Source of the DNA: Rhea pennata
Lineage: Eukaryota; Chordata; Aves; Rheiformes; Rheidae
Direction: 5' to 3'
Length of the DNA: 64,000 nt
Assembly (NCBI RefSeq): GCF_028389875.1
Contig: NC_084678.1
Location: 11,686,899-11,750,898, forward strand
The notes beneath the pieces were generated by a model that saw only the letters and a list, made by a program, of their open reading frames with translations, was not told where the DNA came from and made no database searches. Shown piece after piece: positions 1-13,100 of the stretch (its first letter is position 1; each line of letters begins with the position of its first letter). The position numbers and the translations under genes are program-made.

Positions 1-3000
1 CGTATGTGCACATTAGATCAAGGCACAAATGAATCTGCACATTAATGTCATACAAGATTTCTGTAAAGATCAATCATATTTTAAACCATGCCTTTGCTAT
101 CCATATTGGAAAAGAGAGTTTGGTGATAAGAAGAGAGAACTAACAGTAATGCGTTCCTGAAATCCAACCCTACTTCTAACAATTATTTAGCAGCTCTGAT
201 AAAGCATACCTTGGTTTCCACATCTATATATTGTGACTTATGACACAAAACCATACAGAAATCAATTCAGAGATGAAACATTTTGAATAGACATGGCTGG
301 AAGCTGGATTTTTCATATTTTCAAATTCCCTCTGCTCCAAATAGCAGCAAAAAGAAAAATCAAAGGCCATTAAGTATTTCCTGCAACACAAATCTTAAAA
401 AAAAGTGTCAGAAATTGAAACAATTTGTTTTGATGACGGATCTCAGTTCAACTTTTCCATTACAACAGATGCAATTTTATAAATGTAGTGTGAGAGAGTG
501 GATAAGTTGGGTTCAGAAGAGGTGCAAACGGACTGCTTTAGGAGCAAGGCCAGGGCTGCTCCCTGGCCCAGCCACACGGCCTTGAGGTGTGTAAATCCCA
601 CCTGCTCTTTCAGCTGACTTTGCTGTGCACATTCAGAGGAAGATCCAGGCTGATTTATCTGCCAGACCTCAGCCAGAAGATTGCACTGCAAAAGTAAGGA
701 GAAGGTGCAGGCAGCCTGAGTTAGGGCTGGTAGCCAGAGACAAGCTGCAGAAAGCAACAGGGCAGAGACTCGGCCATCCATCCACCTTGCTGGCAGGGGT
801 CCCTCAAGAGGCCTGAAACTTGTGCCAAAGACAGGCTTGTGCTTGTGATACACAGCAGATGTACCCAGAGAGATCGTAACTCATACATAGGAAACACGTG
901 GGAGGCAAGGGATTAGAAACTACTACTCCCAGGATTAGTCAGGGTAACACAAATGAAAGGCAAGGCCAATATATGTTAACATGAACAATTTTTAATCGTT
1001 TGAATTGATTATAAAATATGTTCCTCCTTTGAAAATACGTTAGCTTAACAGACGCCAATAACGTAGAAGGACATGACTAAGTCCAGACCTTCTGAAGAAA
1101 TATTTAGCAAAATGTCTTTTTTTATATGTATATATAAATACTTTTGAGTGAGTACTCTGTGTCCAAGGTGATAGGATAGAAGTTGTTTACTAAACCAAAA
1201 ACTACGGAAAACTTGTTTCTCTAATAGCTATCTTAAGTCATTTAAATACGTATTTCATTAAAAAAAAAAAAAAAAAAAAAAAAGACAAACTAATTCATCC
1301 AGTATTGGCCTATTCCCCTTTAGAGTCCTCAGCCCTGAAGGAACTACAATTTTCTTTTTAAGTGAAAGAATCCTATGGACCTTCTTCTATAATGCGATTA
1401 TAGCACTGCAGAACATTTTAGAATGGAAAAATGACAGGTTTCTTTCATAAAGGTTTTGCAGACATATTAGATTTTTCCCCTGTGCTGTCTGCAGAACAGC
1501 AGTTTTTGCAAGGCTGCAAAGCTTGTGAGAAAGCAGTTAATCAGAATGGAGCTCAGTTGCTGCTTTCAGAGCAAACATTTTCAATTAATCTGAAGTCATT
1601 AATTATACCCGCCTTTAATAAAGGCTCTGGCGTAATTTTTCTTTTTTTCTCTCTTAAACTCTAAGTTAACTGATGCAAACATATGCCAGGATCATGTGTT
1701 GCAGAAAACACATGGGAAAATTCTCTACTTAAATAAACTACTCTCTAGTGAAGAGGAAACAATGCAGAATAGGGTTTTGAATCAACATGGAAGAGCAAGA
1801 TTACTGTCTGACTGGTACACAAGGTAAATGAGTTGTATCAGCTGTCGATATTTTCCTTCAGAGCAACATAAACCTCTCTGGCAATTTCAGAGAGCTCAAC
1901 ACAAAAGCCAGGTACCATTTCCTTCCCTCCTCTGCACTCAAAATTCACTTTAGTGAGACTCAGCTTACTCCTAGTCATCCTGATGACCCTCCTTTGGAGT
2001 CCATTTGCTACTCCTCCCATGCACTCTGTTTAAGCATAATTTGTTGAGTTGCTACAAAGGACGATACTTTAACCCTAAGTTTAATCACTCTTGTACCCAC
2101 TGAACTATCAACTAAAACACATTGTTCTGCTCACACTGAACTAAGCCAACTGATGTATAAAGAGTATACTGTTATTCCTTTTCCCCTAGCTGCTCTCCGT
2201 GCTTAGACTACGAGCTCTTGCAAAACAAGTTTGTCTTGGGAAAGTACCTTACTCAAGCTGTACTGTTCCTGTAAATAAATACTAACAATGTAACAGCTAG
2301 CTTCTTTTACAGATGAAAATAAAGAATGATTGCTTTACTACAGAGGCAAAAGACAAACACATGGGAAAAAGTGTTTCACATTCACAAATGCCAGTGACCC
2401 AGTTATCACACCAGATAGTGGAAAAAGCGGGTGTCAAAGATGACTTTGTAGCCCCTTTTCCCTCTCTCTTGGCAGTAAAACTTTGCATGTTTGTTGCCAA
2501 ACAGGAGTTTCCTTTACATGGAAAAGCACTGCACCCTGATTTGCTTTAGCTTCTTTCTTAAAGTGCTGCTGTTCATAAAATTCACCAGCCACCATCTCCA
2601 AGGCTCGCACTCTGTCCAGTGCGAATCTGCTACACTTCTCTTATGCTCTTTAACCTAAAAGGACAATTGAAATTACTCAGATTTACAGAGTTTCAAAACA
2701 CCTTTTTCCAGACTTCTTTAGCTTCCATATTCAACCACAAGCTATACAGCCTACTTGTCAGCTTCCCGGTTTGCGTTACCTCACTTTGCATTTTCACCTA
2801 CAGGCCTTGCAGTGCTAGGTGTGACTTAACATGCCAGATATTCAGAGATTTTCCTTCCTGCTTTTTAAAATATGAAATCTCCACTGGTTTTCCAACAGCA
2901 TACTGTGAATGACATTGTGTGAATATATTATTTTCTGGTTTGTAAAAGTTCTAAAAAGCCCCTGTTCAGTTATATCAATCTAAAGCTTTTCTTTTGTAGG

Positions 3001-4059
3001 TATAAGTCAAAAAAAGGCTTGCTTGTCCATTTTTTGTGTCATTAAAGAAATTACATTAAAAAAAAACAAATCTAAGAAAGGGATATCTTGAAATAAGCCA
3101 TTTAAGCCTGAAAAAAATCAGATTTTGGTTTCAACACGTTGAAATGCAATTTTTTTTTTAAGGGCATTAACTTCACAGAAACATTTTTGCCTCTCAAGCA
3201 TTAACATTTCAACAAGGCTGGAATGCTCTTGCAAAATATCTTAGTGTTGGGAAACAAAGTCTTTCACTCAAAACTGTTTCACATCAAAATTACTGACCAA
3301 ACTTATTTTATAAATCAGCTTTTTCCTTTCTCTGCAGAAGAGCAGTGTTGAAAAAGTGAGGAAGCCAGAACTCCTAATGACTCTACCGTGTAATGGGGTA
3401 TTTTGACCTAGTGCAACAGAGAGTACAACAAAGGTATTAATCAGCAGAAAGTGATGAGGAGAGACATCGTGGTACATCAAGAAAAAAGAATTGGAGGGTG
3501 GAGGTGGTTGGGAAGGATGAGTAACTGAAGAGAGAACAGTTCACTTTTCTAATAGAAAGGGGAAGAAAGAAAGAAAAGGCTGAAAGGACTAGAAGTGGTA
3601 GAGTATCTACTCCAAAGGAACTATATTGCAATTACAAATGTCATTTCTTAGACTAGGTTAATGGATACATAAAGGAACTAACTGAGATACTAGATAAGAA
3701 ACATCTGACATTAAGGGTTAGCAGAAAGAGTGTCACAACAAAGTGCTTGTAGATATTGCTCAGTGACCAAAGAAGAGATTTTGCCTTGAACTGCAACGCA
3801 CAAAAGAGGAAAAAAAGACACATTCAGCACAGCTATGAATCTCCACAGTGAGAAGAGATGGCAGATTGAGAAACACTCACAAGTATAAAGGAGGCCAGCG
3901 AAAAATAAATAACCTGTAGGATGCTGCCTCTGTCCTTCACATCAATTGTTTGCCGCGATCGTCTGGCTGAGCCCAGGTGTCCTTCCTCCCACTCACCCCT
4001 TCAGCCATGGAAATTTCATAGCTTAGGGGATTTCTTTTATTTTTGTTGCTATTTTAAAG
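1..4059. other. Gene-poor intergenic DNA
   Basis: AT-rich sequence with the A24 tract at 1,260. Part of 540-830 is moderately GC-rich and gives a 136-codon minus-strand frame without domain features. Nothing else is supported. Confidence 0.7.
1260..1283 (+). repeat. Poly-A tract, A24
   Basis: Uninterrupted run of 24 A. No AATAAA stands at the expected distance upstream. Confidence 0.97.
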
Positions 4060-4430
4060 CTAGCAGCTTGGTGGTCCCGGGAGACTGATAGTGCCTGTGT
4101 CCTGTGTGAGCCTCCCAGCGACACTGCCCTGACAGCGTGCCTCATCCAGCAGCCGCAGACACCCTGGAGCACATCCTGTGGGCCTCCTTTGAAGTCCGTG
4201 ATGCCAATTAACAGAGCTGGGAATAGGGAAAGGGAAGGGAGATACTGCAAAGGAAACCACTTGCTCGTTTCCTTAAGGACCCCTCAGCTCCGAGTGAAAA
4301 AAATCACTAGGAGGGTAGCCCGGATTCATCTGTCCGGCTGCGCAGCGCCCGGCACACCAGGGCCGGGCTGCACGCTTGCAGCTCGGAGGCAGCGCGGCAG
4401 TACAAACAGCGCTTAGGCACGTGGCATCAC
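4060..4430. other. GC-rich islet with CpGs
   Basis: G+C and CpG rise above the background here, most clearly at 4,310-4,430 (CCGGCTGCGCAGCGCCCGGC and following). No domain is recognisable in the short open frames on either strand. It could be an enhancer, a weak orphan CpG island or an old insertion. Confidence 0.5.
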
Positions 4431-5689
4431 GGCAGAACGGTCCAAGAGATAGGTGAGAACTTGCAAGAAATGAAGGAAGGGCAGGGGGAGATTTTTTTCA
4501 GAATTTTCTGTCTCTTTAGACATGAACAGAAATAAGCAGAAATTTGCATCTACCTCACTGCTTTTTGAATTCATTGAGGAAATCTGGCCTTGAAGTAGTC
4601 AAGAACATACCCTTTACAATTCAAAAGAGAAACACTATTAAATTAAATCACTTGCTCTGCTTTTTAACAGAAGAAAAAAATCTAGTATTTTGAAGCCAAG
4701 CAGATGATATTTGGGGTTGAAATTGATATTCTCCCCTTCCTTTCACATGATGGATCAAGTATCTGCGCCAACAAGTTCTGAAACAAACTGGAAAATCAAC
4801 CAGACATGTTAGAAGGAAACCTTGTTTCTTTTTTTTTACCCACCTTTGTTTTTCCCCAGTGAAAATCCAGCACAGAAATTGATGGCATTGCAAGTTTCAG
4901 ATATTTTTACTGGATCTGATTCTCATCCTGCATTTAAACAAGAAAAATATTTATGCACAACAGGTTATGCTACACTGAACTTGAGGATCCCCTGTGCAGT
5001 AAATGCCAAAAAGCAAAGGTGAAGCCAGGGGGGAGGGGAATGGGAGATTAATAATTTAAAATGCAAACTTCTGGCTGAGCAATTGAGTCCATGAAACCAA
5101 ATCCAGGTCAAGAGTGACCCCTAGTGACACAGGTGCTCAGTACACAATCCTCCCACAAATTCTGCCATTATTTGCAGAATTTTATCCCAATAAATCCTTC
5201 CCAAGGTATACAGCTTAGTTACTTCTACATCTACATTAATTTCTTAAACTGTAAGTAGAACTATATATTTAAATGTGAAAAATAAGCAGCTTACGTTCAA
5301 CTATTCCAGTTGAAATTAGACTAGTTCACATCCAAAATCCAGTTCCTAGGAGTATAGCCTTTCCCACTGCAATGATAGAAACCTTTCAGGGTCAAAACAG
5401 AAGAATTTAGATCTGTGAAAGCCAGATTACATCAATGTCATTTTATTGTTATTGTCTATTTCATAGCTCTAATTTTACAATAAAGCCCAAGAAGAGAAAA
5501 CAGTTCTGAAAAGAAACTGTCATAAGGGGGGGAAATTGACTGCATTTATGTGAAAAAAAAGCTCTGAACTGTACTGTTATTGTATTTTAACCTTTTCTCC
5601 AGTAATTTGGATTAACTTTATAATTAATATATTTATATGCATTCACATATGAACAGTGAGAGAATCTTATAGTCAACCTGACCTGGAGG

Positions 5690-5735
5690 AAAAAAAAAAA
5701 AAAAAAAAAAAAAAAAAGAAAGAAAGAAAGAAAAA
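5690..5735 (+). repeat. A28 followed by (GAAA)n
   Basis: Twenty-eight A residues pass directly into GAAA repeats, a common decay product of a homopolymer tract. A G12 run follows about 90 bases downstream. Confidence 0.95.
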
Positions 5736-5827
5736 GGTAGGAATTAGAAGATGGAGATAATATATCTATTTATTAAAACAAAGAAATAGGTGCATGGTGC
5801 CTAATCGATGGTGGGGTGGTTTTTTCG

Positions 5828-5839
5828 GGGGGGGGGGGG
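5828..5839 (+). repeat. Poly-G tract, G12
   Basis: Twelve consecutive G residues preceded by GGTTTTTTC and followed by AGGAGGG. Able to form G-quadruplex structure and prone to assembly error. Confidence 0.9.
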
Positions 5840-6133
5840 AGGAGGGCCTCTTTTGTGAAAGCAAATATTCTTTTTTCACTCTACACTGATTTTTGTGTAT
5901 GCCTGCATTCTGCAAAGAATAGTGGCAGTTTGACACAAAAATAAAGCAAATCGGTGGCTAGGAACGGTGCTATTAGCTATCCCTCTTTGAACTGGCAACA
6001 CACAGGCTACTCACTGCTGAAGTCTGAACAACAAAATGTTTCTCAGTCTTCTGCCTTTGACAGTGGCTCATTGTTACTGCCAAGAAAAGAAAGGAAACAA
6101 CCCACAGGTTTCTAAAAATAATAGTTCTTTATG

Positions 6134-6480
6134 TACGCACGGAATTTCCACGGAGCTCCCCACTGCGTGCAGCAAACATCGCCGACGGCAGCGTCAAAGC
6201 AGCGCTCTCCCAGTGCCCCTCGCCAGCGCTTTCGGCGTGCTGAGGAGGACCTGCCACTTCACAACCAGGGAAGCTCCGGGGCGTCAGGAGGCATCGTCCC
6301 CAAGCCCGGCACCCGAGGAGACGAGAGAGGGCTGCCCCTACCCCGGCAACACCCTGCTCTTCCCCTCTCCCTCCCAGCCGCCAGGGCCGCAGCAGGGAAA
6401 GGGAGGAGATGGGCAGTCACTTGCCCCAGCCAGGGACGCAGCCTGTTTGGGGAGACCTCGTATCACAGGCGAGGGGACAA
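6134..6480. promoter_or_regulatory. Orphan CpG islet, about 12.5 kb upstream of MC3R
   Basis: A compact stretch with frequent CpG (for example ATCGCCGACGGCAGCGTC near 6,178) in otherwise CpG-poor DNA. Open frames of 175 and 182 codons overlap it in two frames; both look like chance frames of GC-rich DNA. Retained CpG suggests a region unmethylated in the germ line, as at a distal promoter or enhancer. Confidence 0.5.
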
Positions 6481-6659
6481 GGAGGTCTCTCTCAAACTTT
6501 GTCAACGTTATACAAAAACAAGCAGCGCTTGCCACGAAAAGTTCTTCTCTCGAGTTTACTTGAAGCTTGATGCCCTTTTGCCAGCACTGCTCATACCCGC
6601 TCGCCCCACAGCCTGCTCTGCTGGAATAGTGAAAGCTTTGTGGAGACGCTACAGCGATT

Positions 6660-6714
6660 CACATTTTAACTCATTTTAACTCATTTTTCTCTCATTTAAC
6701 TCATTTTAGCTCAA
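6660..6714 (+). repeat. Degenerate tandem repeat of about 10 bases (ACTCATTTTA)
   Basis: Five irregular copies of a unit like ACTCATTTTA lie just outside the GC-rich islet that ends near 6,480. No coding role. Confidence 0.8.
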
Positions 6715-7441
6715 CTGCCTACAACATATTTTGTGTAAGATCTTTGACCTCTGAATGTCACCGGTCATCCGGCCTTGTTAACCCTGAGAGCACATCCTGT
6801 GACAGAGCCAAATGTCTAAGGCCGAGTTCCTGCAGAAGAGCATTAAAAATGCACCTTGTTCCAAGTTAAAAAAAAATAAAACAGTGACAGGTCTATATAC
6901 TTGTTCATCTGTGACACAAGGTGGCACCAGACACTATCTTAACTTCAGCCATCAAAAAAGTAGGCAAGTGGAGCTGTTTAAAATCCAAAACCCATATATC
7001 TGTATGTTTAAACTACGTGAGTTTACACCTCTTTGGCTCTCCAGTGATCACCTCCAGGATGTCCACTTGCTCATGGGAATGACTGGGGCTCAGCAGGGGC
7101 AAGTGGGAAATGTTGAAGGGTTTGAAACAGCAAAAATTTAACTGTGGAATCTAAGAGACAGCTAGGATAACCCCAGACACATGTTCTTAAAAACTTCAGA
7201 GGCCAATGATCAGATCACTTTTCTGAAAGCTGTGAAACACTGGTGAAATCCCCTCTTTTTAACTCCCTTGACTAGACCCAGCTGGGGTAGAGGAGTCAGG
7301 ATCTTCTTCACACCACTGTGGCCTTTTCACCCAACCGCTGTACGACAAAAGAACACCTCTTCTCCTGCAGCCTGCCTTAGAGACTGTAGCCTTTGGAGCA
7401 ACCAAAAAGGTTACTTTGATTCTGACAAAAACAAACATTCC

Positions 7442-7468
7442 AAAAAAAAAAAAAAACAAAAAAAAAAA
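7442..7468 (+). repeat. Interrupted poly-A tract
   Basis: A15, C, A11. Simple repeat; it explains lysine- or phenylalanine-rich chance frames across this spot on both strands. Confidence 0.95.
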
Positions 7469-8587
7469 CACACCTAAGGTTGCAGCTCCCTCATTGCTTT
7501 CCCACCATTTCGTGCTTGTCACCATACCATCTCGCTGCACAGCTCTAGGATAACTATCTACCCTGTCTAAAGCCTTAGTCAGCAAGTGACTGGATAAGGA
7601 TAAAACTACAGGCTTCCTTGCACAATTACTATGCCTTGTTTATATGATATCTTGGCTGAAGTGATGCATGTGGCTGTCCATCTGTGCTATACACACAGTT
7701 ATGCCTTTTGCAGTATTTAGACAGCAGTGAGGCAATAACCAAGCTTTCGGTGACATGCTTACCTTTATACACACAGCAGCGTAATTCTAAGCTCAAGCAA
7801 GGCAGGTAGTCATGAAAACTGTCCTAAGCACAGTTGTAAATCCAGCTTTTCGGAAGAGTGGGCCATGGCACACGTCATTGAACTCAAAGACAAGTCAGAT
7901 TTCCAGATCCTGGCTTCCACATATGATAGATAAAATTCACATTTGTACAAGGAATTTTCTTTAAACAAATCTTGGTCTTTTGGCAGCTTCTTTTTGGTAC
8001 TGTCTCTGAAACAGTGTCCCCAGAAAAACAGACCCACACGAACAGAGCTAGGTAGTAGCGACAGAAAATTGAAATGAGCTAAATCTAGATCCTGCCCTGC
8101 AAATTTTTCCTCCGGGAAGTGTTCATCATTATCCTGTATTTTACAACGTAGGGAGCACTCAGCTGCACTCTCTTCTGTATTTTTAGCCACACTTGTTATT
8201 TAGAAACCTTATTCACTGATGTTTGCCGGTGACAGGTTAACATAAAGAGCTTTTTGAAATTCCAACCTCAGTGTCACTGAGTTACTCATCATTAGGCTAT
8301 TTGCTGGGGAATGGACAGAGCAAGGGGAAGTCTGCAGAATTTTGTCATATTCAGTCATTGTTTCTCGCTTAGTATGGAAAATGAAGAAACAGTTTTCAAG
8401 AAAAAACTAAAGCCCAGCTTCCTAGCGCACGATCTGTGTACTATGCAGAAGAAAACATGAGGCTCAGACTCTCAGCCTGAATGTGTGGACTCCTCTGCTT
8501 TTCATGAGCACTTCGGTGAGAAGGAAAGGAGAATTACACACACACAAAAAAAAAAAATAGACTCTTGTGCTTAAGATCCAAGAATGG

Positions 8588-8655
8588 GACAGCCTGGGTT
8601 TGAGTCTGAGTCACATAATCTCATATCTCCATTGTAAAATTGAAAAAAGCAATAT
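8588..8655 (+). mobile_element. Possible MIR-like relic (plus orientation)
   Basis: AGCCTGGGTTTGAGTCTGAG followed by TCATATCTCCATTGTAAAAT follows the block order of a MIR core with an internal deletion (GCCTGGGTTCGAATCC ... TCATCTGTAAAATG). Diverged and short. Confidence 0.35.
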
Positions 8656-9739
8656 TTTATTCCTCTTCCTGCTCTGACATTTAGTTATCCAGTGAAGGAA
8701 CAATAATACACTAGTCATGGGTAGGTACGTATAGTATGTATGTATATAGTATATCCTTCAGGTATCTATAAATGAAGGACTTCCTGAAATTGGGCTTCAT
8801 TGGTTTACAGTCAAGTCATCTGCATCTTCTGAAGATATGATCCAGTAAAGGTGATAGAACATTTCCAGAAATTGTAAGCAGTCAACAAAAGTGGCCTTGA
8901 TGCTGAAGTCTAATTACTTCAGCTGAAATCTAATTATTTCTGCCATCAGAAGTTAAGTAAGACATGTGATGGATGTAACCTTCCCCTTTTCATTGTCAAA
9001 GCAATATTCAGTACAAACAAAAACTTGAATGTCAGCTTCTTTTTTTGTATTAAATATGAAAATATGTTATTCAGAAATACCTAACCATACATTATTACAT
9101 ACAAAGATGTATGAATGACGTTGTGCACTTGAACTGAAAAAAAGAACTTAGCAGGAAATGTTATGAATTTAAACAGCTGTCACTTCTGTTTTCAATAATA
9201 AAAGGATACAAGGTTTCATGAATTTGCTTTCTAAATATATTTTGCTTTCCAAATCAAGATTATCAGTTGTTTCTGACAGAAAATATTCCTGATTGCAAAC
9301 TGCAATTTGACATTAATAACAAGAATTGTCTAATATTAAAAAATTCAGAATCCAGAAAAAGGAGCCACTCTAACCACAAAGAGTGATTAAGTCCTATTTT
9401 AATAATAAATGGCAACATCTCTAAAGAAAACACTATGATTGTTTATGCACAGTTCTTTTAACAGAAGGATACAGCCATCTGATACTCCTAGTTACAGCCA
9501 AATCATAAGAAGTAAAAAAGATTGCCTCACACTGTCCTAAAAATTATTTTTGAAGAGCAATGCAGACAAAAACATTGAAGTTGAATTAGTCAAAATATAT
9601 AACTTCCTTTTACAAGCATACTGTAGTATTAAGATCACATCTACCAAACATAGTAAGTGTGGAATCAGAAATCCTTGGACCAAATTAGCAAGCAAAAAGA
9701 TAGGCTGACTTGGTATTTAAAATAAAGGGATAGGTTCTG

Positions 9740-9920
9740 GTACCTCTTATCACAGTCCCTGCGAGAGAAGCACTCTTATCATGGGAGCGCTCTTCCTGAG
9801 CGAGAAGGAGCAGAACAGCCATCTCATGGCTTTTCTGACTGATTGCAAGAAAGTCTCATACCCTGGAATGTGAACATACAACCAAATAAACACCTGTGGG
9901 ACTTTTTTCCTCATTTCATT

Positions 9921-9957
<37 letters not shown>
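9740..9957 (+). pseudogene. Possible processed retrocopy 3' end (AATAAA plus A29)
   Basis: An AATAAA at 9,895-9,900 stands 28 bases before a pure A29 tract (9,929-9,957), the exact geometry of a polyadenylated RNA end. The upstream 150 bases are somewhat richer in G+C and CpG than their surroundings. I could not recognise a parent gene, find an open frame, or see target-site duplications. It may be a chance pairing, since A tracts are common here. The left edge is arbitrary. Confidence 0.25.
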
Positions 9958-10126
9958 CAACATTGGCCTAGTCAGTCAAGGATAGTTTTTTGCAACATTC
10001 CTGCAGGCCCCACACACAGAGAGTCAGGTAAAAGCAACAACTTAAATGGCCTGAAACCAGTACTTTTCCAGTGATGACAGCTCCAGCATGCAGTCCATCT
10101 CTAGGATGCAAGAAGCATCAGCATCC

Positions 10127-10144
10127 AAAAAAAAAAAAAAAAAA
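10127..10144 (+). repeat. Poly-A tract, A18
   Basis: Run of 18 A, 170 bases after the A29 tract, followed by T-rich DNA (T10 at about 10,161-10,170). Confidence 0.95.
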
Positions 10145-13100
10145 CTTTTGATTTTCTGCTTTTTTTTTTCTGGCCTTCTAGTATGTGTATTTTTTCTGCA
10201 AGGAAGCAACACTGAACTCCAAGAGCAGCAACAAACTGAAGCAGTGTAAACATCAGTACAAAAATCTATCCACCCACAACATCTGACATCTAAGTAAGAG
10301 TTTTAAAGCTTTCTTTTCTCCACAGTCACATATAGTCATCTGTACCGCCAGGGAGTGAGTCAGCACCGTTAGGTTATTGGCTTTTGAATGCCAAATGCAC
10401 CTACTGCTCTGCACCAGCACCACAGGACAGAGACTGATGAAGACAAGGACCGCAGTATTTTCCAGAGAGAAGACATTATTCCAGGGATTCTTGGCACTGA
10501 TGAAGCTGAAGAGCAAAATGCAGCTGGCTCAATCATATCTGCCTGTCTTCCACTCTGTATAAATGAGAGGACAAAACCGATACTCAGTATTATTAGTCTA
10601 AAGCACTTAAAATCCATTGAATATGACAAAGCACCTGCAGCTGCTCACAAGTGTTTTGCAATCAGGTCTACTTTGTCTCCTTTTACAGTTGGATGAGAAG
10701 GAAAAATTGTATGTAATGTCCAAAAGTTGAATCTGTTTAAATTAACCTGTTAACTGGCTGAAATTATAGAAATACTCATATGGAACCTCCCTCATCACAA
10801 TCACTATTAGATGGTCCTTTTCCTTTCTAATCACAAAGGTTGGAAGACCATCTGCTCACTTGCAGTACTGGCGCTTTTTCCTCCAGCTAAAGCTGAAAGG
10901 AAAGTACCAATATACACAAGTTCCACTGACTTCCACAGAAATCAGACTCACCCTTGCCCTAGATCATAAAATATGCTATAGAATAATTACATTACCTGTA
11001 GGCATGTTTGATGACCTGCATGTTGAGAGTGGACAACTGAAATCTTTCCAATATTGCATTTGATATCTAATATTGTAAGTGATTCCACAACCTATAAATG
11101 AGGGGCTATCAACATATTAAAAATGCTTTTTCTAAGCTTTTATTCTAAGAGATTCATGAAAAAACACAGCATTTTAGTAGACAAGGCATAATAATCTGAG
11201 TATAAACAGTAGTGGATTCTTGTGAGGCTCCTACTTCTGGTTCTATTGGAGTCTGACCAATAATTTCAAAGCAAAAGACCCCCCCCATCACATTCTCATT
11301 ATTTTATAGTAAGTAGTGATATCTTCATGATGTCAGTAAAAAAATTCCAAACCATTTTTCTTGAAATAGGTTGATACTCAAGAGATTTATGATCTACCAG
11401 TATTTTGATGAATATGATCTGAAGTTTAATTTACTGCATTTGTCAAGTATTCTATTATCAAAAACACTAAACCTCTATTGAGACAGCTCTTTGGTATAGA
11501 ACAATTCTGTATGTCAGTAGAGAGTTGAGTAACCATCATGAAGCACCCAGCTGATGAATTCAAGCACATGTTTACAGATATTTCCGAATCAAAGCCTATG
11601 AAGCAATGGACACTCTAGAAATGTGTACAGAATCCCAAATCAGTGTACCTTATTTGCTTTTGTTCTGCTAAGAGAAAATATTTAATCTATTAAGTCCTTT
11701 CCTAAAAGAATAAAACTGAGGAGAGATTCTCAAGAGTATTTTGCTCCTTTATTTTTTTGACTACTTGGAAGGGCAAGAGAGCAGTAACTACCTGTTGCAT
11801 AGGAGTAATTGCCTCTCTGTTATCCTCTAACCTCCCTTTAAAATCTGCAATTCAGTCTGGGACAAACTATTGTCAAAACAACAATGAAAATAAAGCGAAG
11901 TCAAATGCATTTATCAGCTCTTAATTAAAGGGCTTGAGACTTATGGCAAATGTTAAGCAAAGAGGTTTTTCATTCAACAGCCCTACAGGGGAAGTATATT
12001 TAGAAAACTCACTTAGCAATGATTGCTACATTTTCTTTACCTTTCTCTGAGAATTAAATCATTTTAATCAGCAAAGAAACAACTGATTAATAATAATAGT
12101 AACATCAAAAAAATTAAAAATACTAATTGCTTTATAAAACATAATCGAGCTTTTTACCAAAGAAAATCATCCATTCCCATTGGTAGTTAAAACAGCTAAA
12201 TGCTTTCATTTACTTCACTGTAGCAAATAACTGTGCTGATATTCTCTTTGGTAACAGCTTTGTTTTTCTAGAAAATGGAGCTGTTTGGAGGTAAAATGAT
12301 GAGAAAAAGGACATGAATGAAAGCCTGCTCACTGAGGAACATCGTGAAATGTCTAAGCTCCACATTTTCACCCATTTCATCTTTGAGGGTTCAGGGTGGG
12401 TTGTCTTCACACTTTAGAATGGCTACTCCTTACAAGGATCATGTGTTTGAAATGAAGGATATATATTTATTACCAACAACAAAGATTCATGGACTAGACA
12501 ATAGTTTTAGGTTTGGAAGCCTTAGTCACTGAAGGAAGGCCCTGACATCAGGAGATAAGCAAAGATGACGGCCAGTATGTATTAGAGGTCACCGTTAAAG
12601 AATCAGGCTGCTATTTCAGACTTCTACAGTGCCCTGAAAGCATAGGGCAAGCTCCTGACAAATCAAGGCTTACACTGGCGGTACGTGAAAACATGAACCT
12701 AAATGCAAAATGTCCAAAAATTTCAGGCAAAGAAAGAAACTAAAATTAGATGTCCAACATCCAGGGCAAGAACTTCAAATCAGTAGCTTAGAATAATGGC
12801 AAGGAGGCATTTTCCTCTAAACAATTTTTTTTTTTAAAAAATGGCCACTACTAAAACCGAAGAATCTGGTCACAGCTGTATAGCGTAGTGAGCAGAGAGT
12901 ACCTGTAGGTGTCTGTCCAGCTAGCTTAGAGATCCTGGTCAGGCTTAAGTGCCAAAAGCTTTACCAGTCAAGCATGAGCCATATGCAAGCCCAAATGCAG
13001 AATTTCTGAACTTCAGGGTCAAAATGCTGGTGCTGATTAAGTTCAGAGGCCTCCATGATTAGGCAAAGACTTTCATAATGAAATTCAGTACTCACTTTTG

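Noticed and set aside
443..853. 136-codon minus-strand frame with a hydrophobic stretch
   Set aside because: No recognisable family, no supporting exon structure; chance frame in moderately GC-rich DNA.
6036..6679. Overlapping frames of 175 and 182 codons
   Set aside because: Two frames open over the same GC-rich islet, with low-complexity Pro/Arg/Ser composition, no domain and no clear splice or promoter structure.
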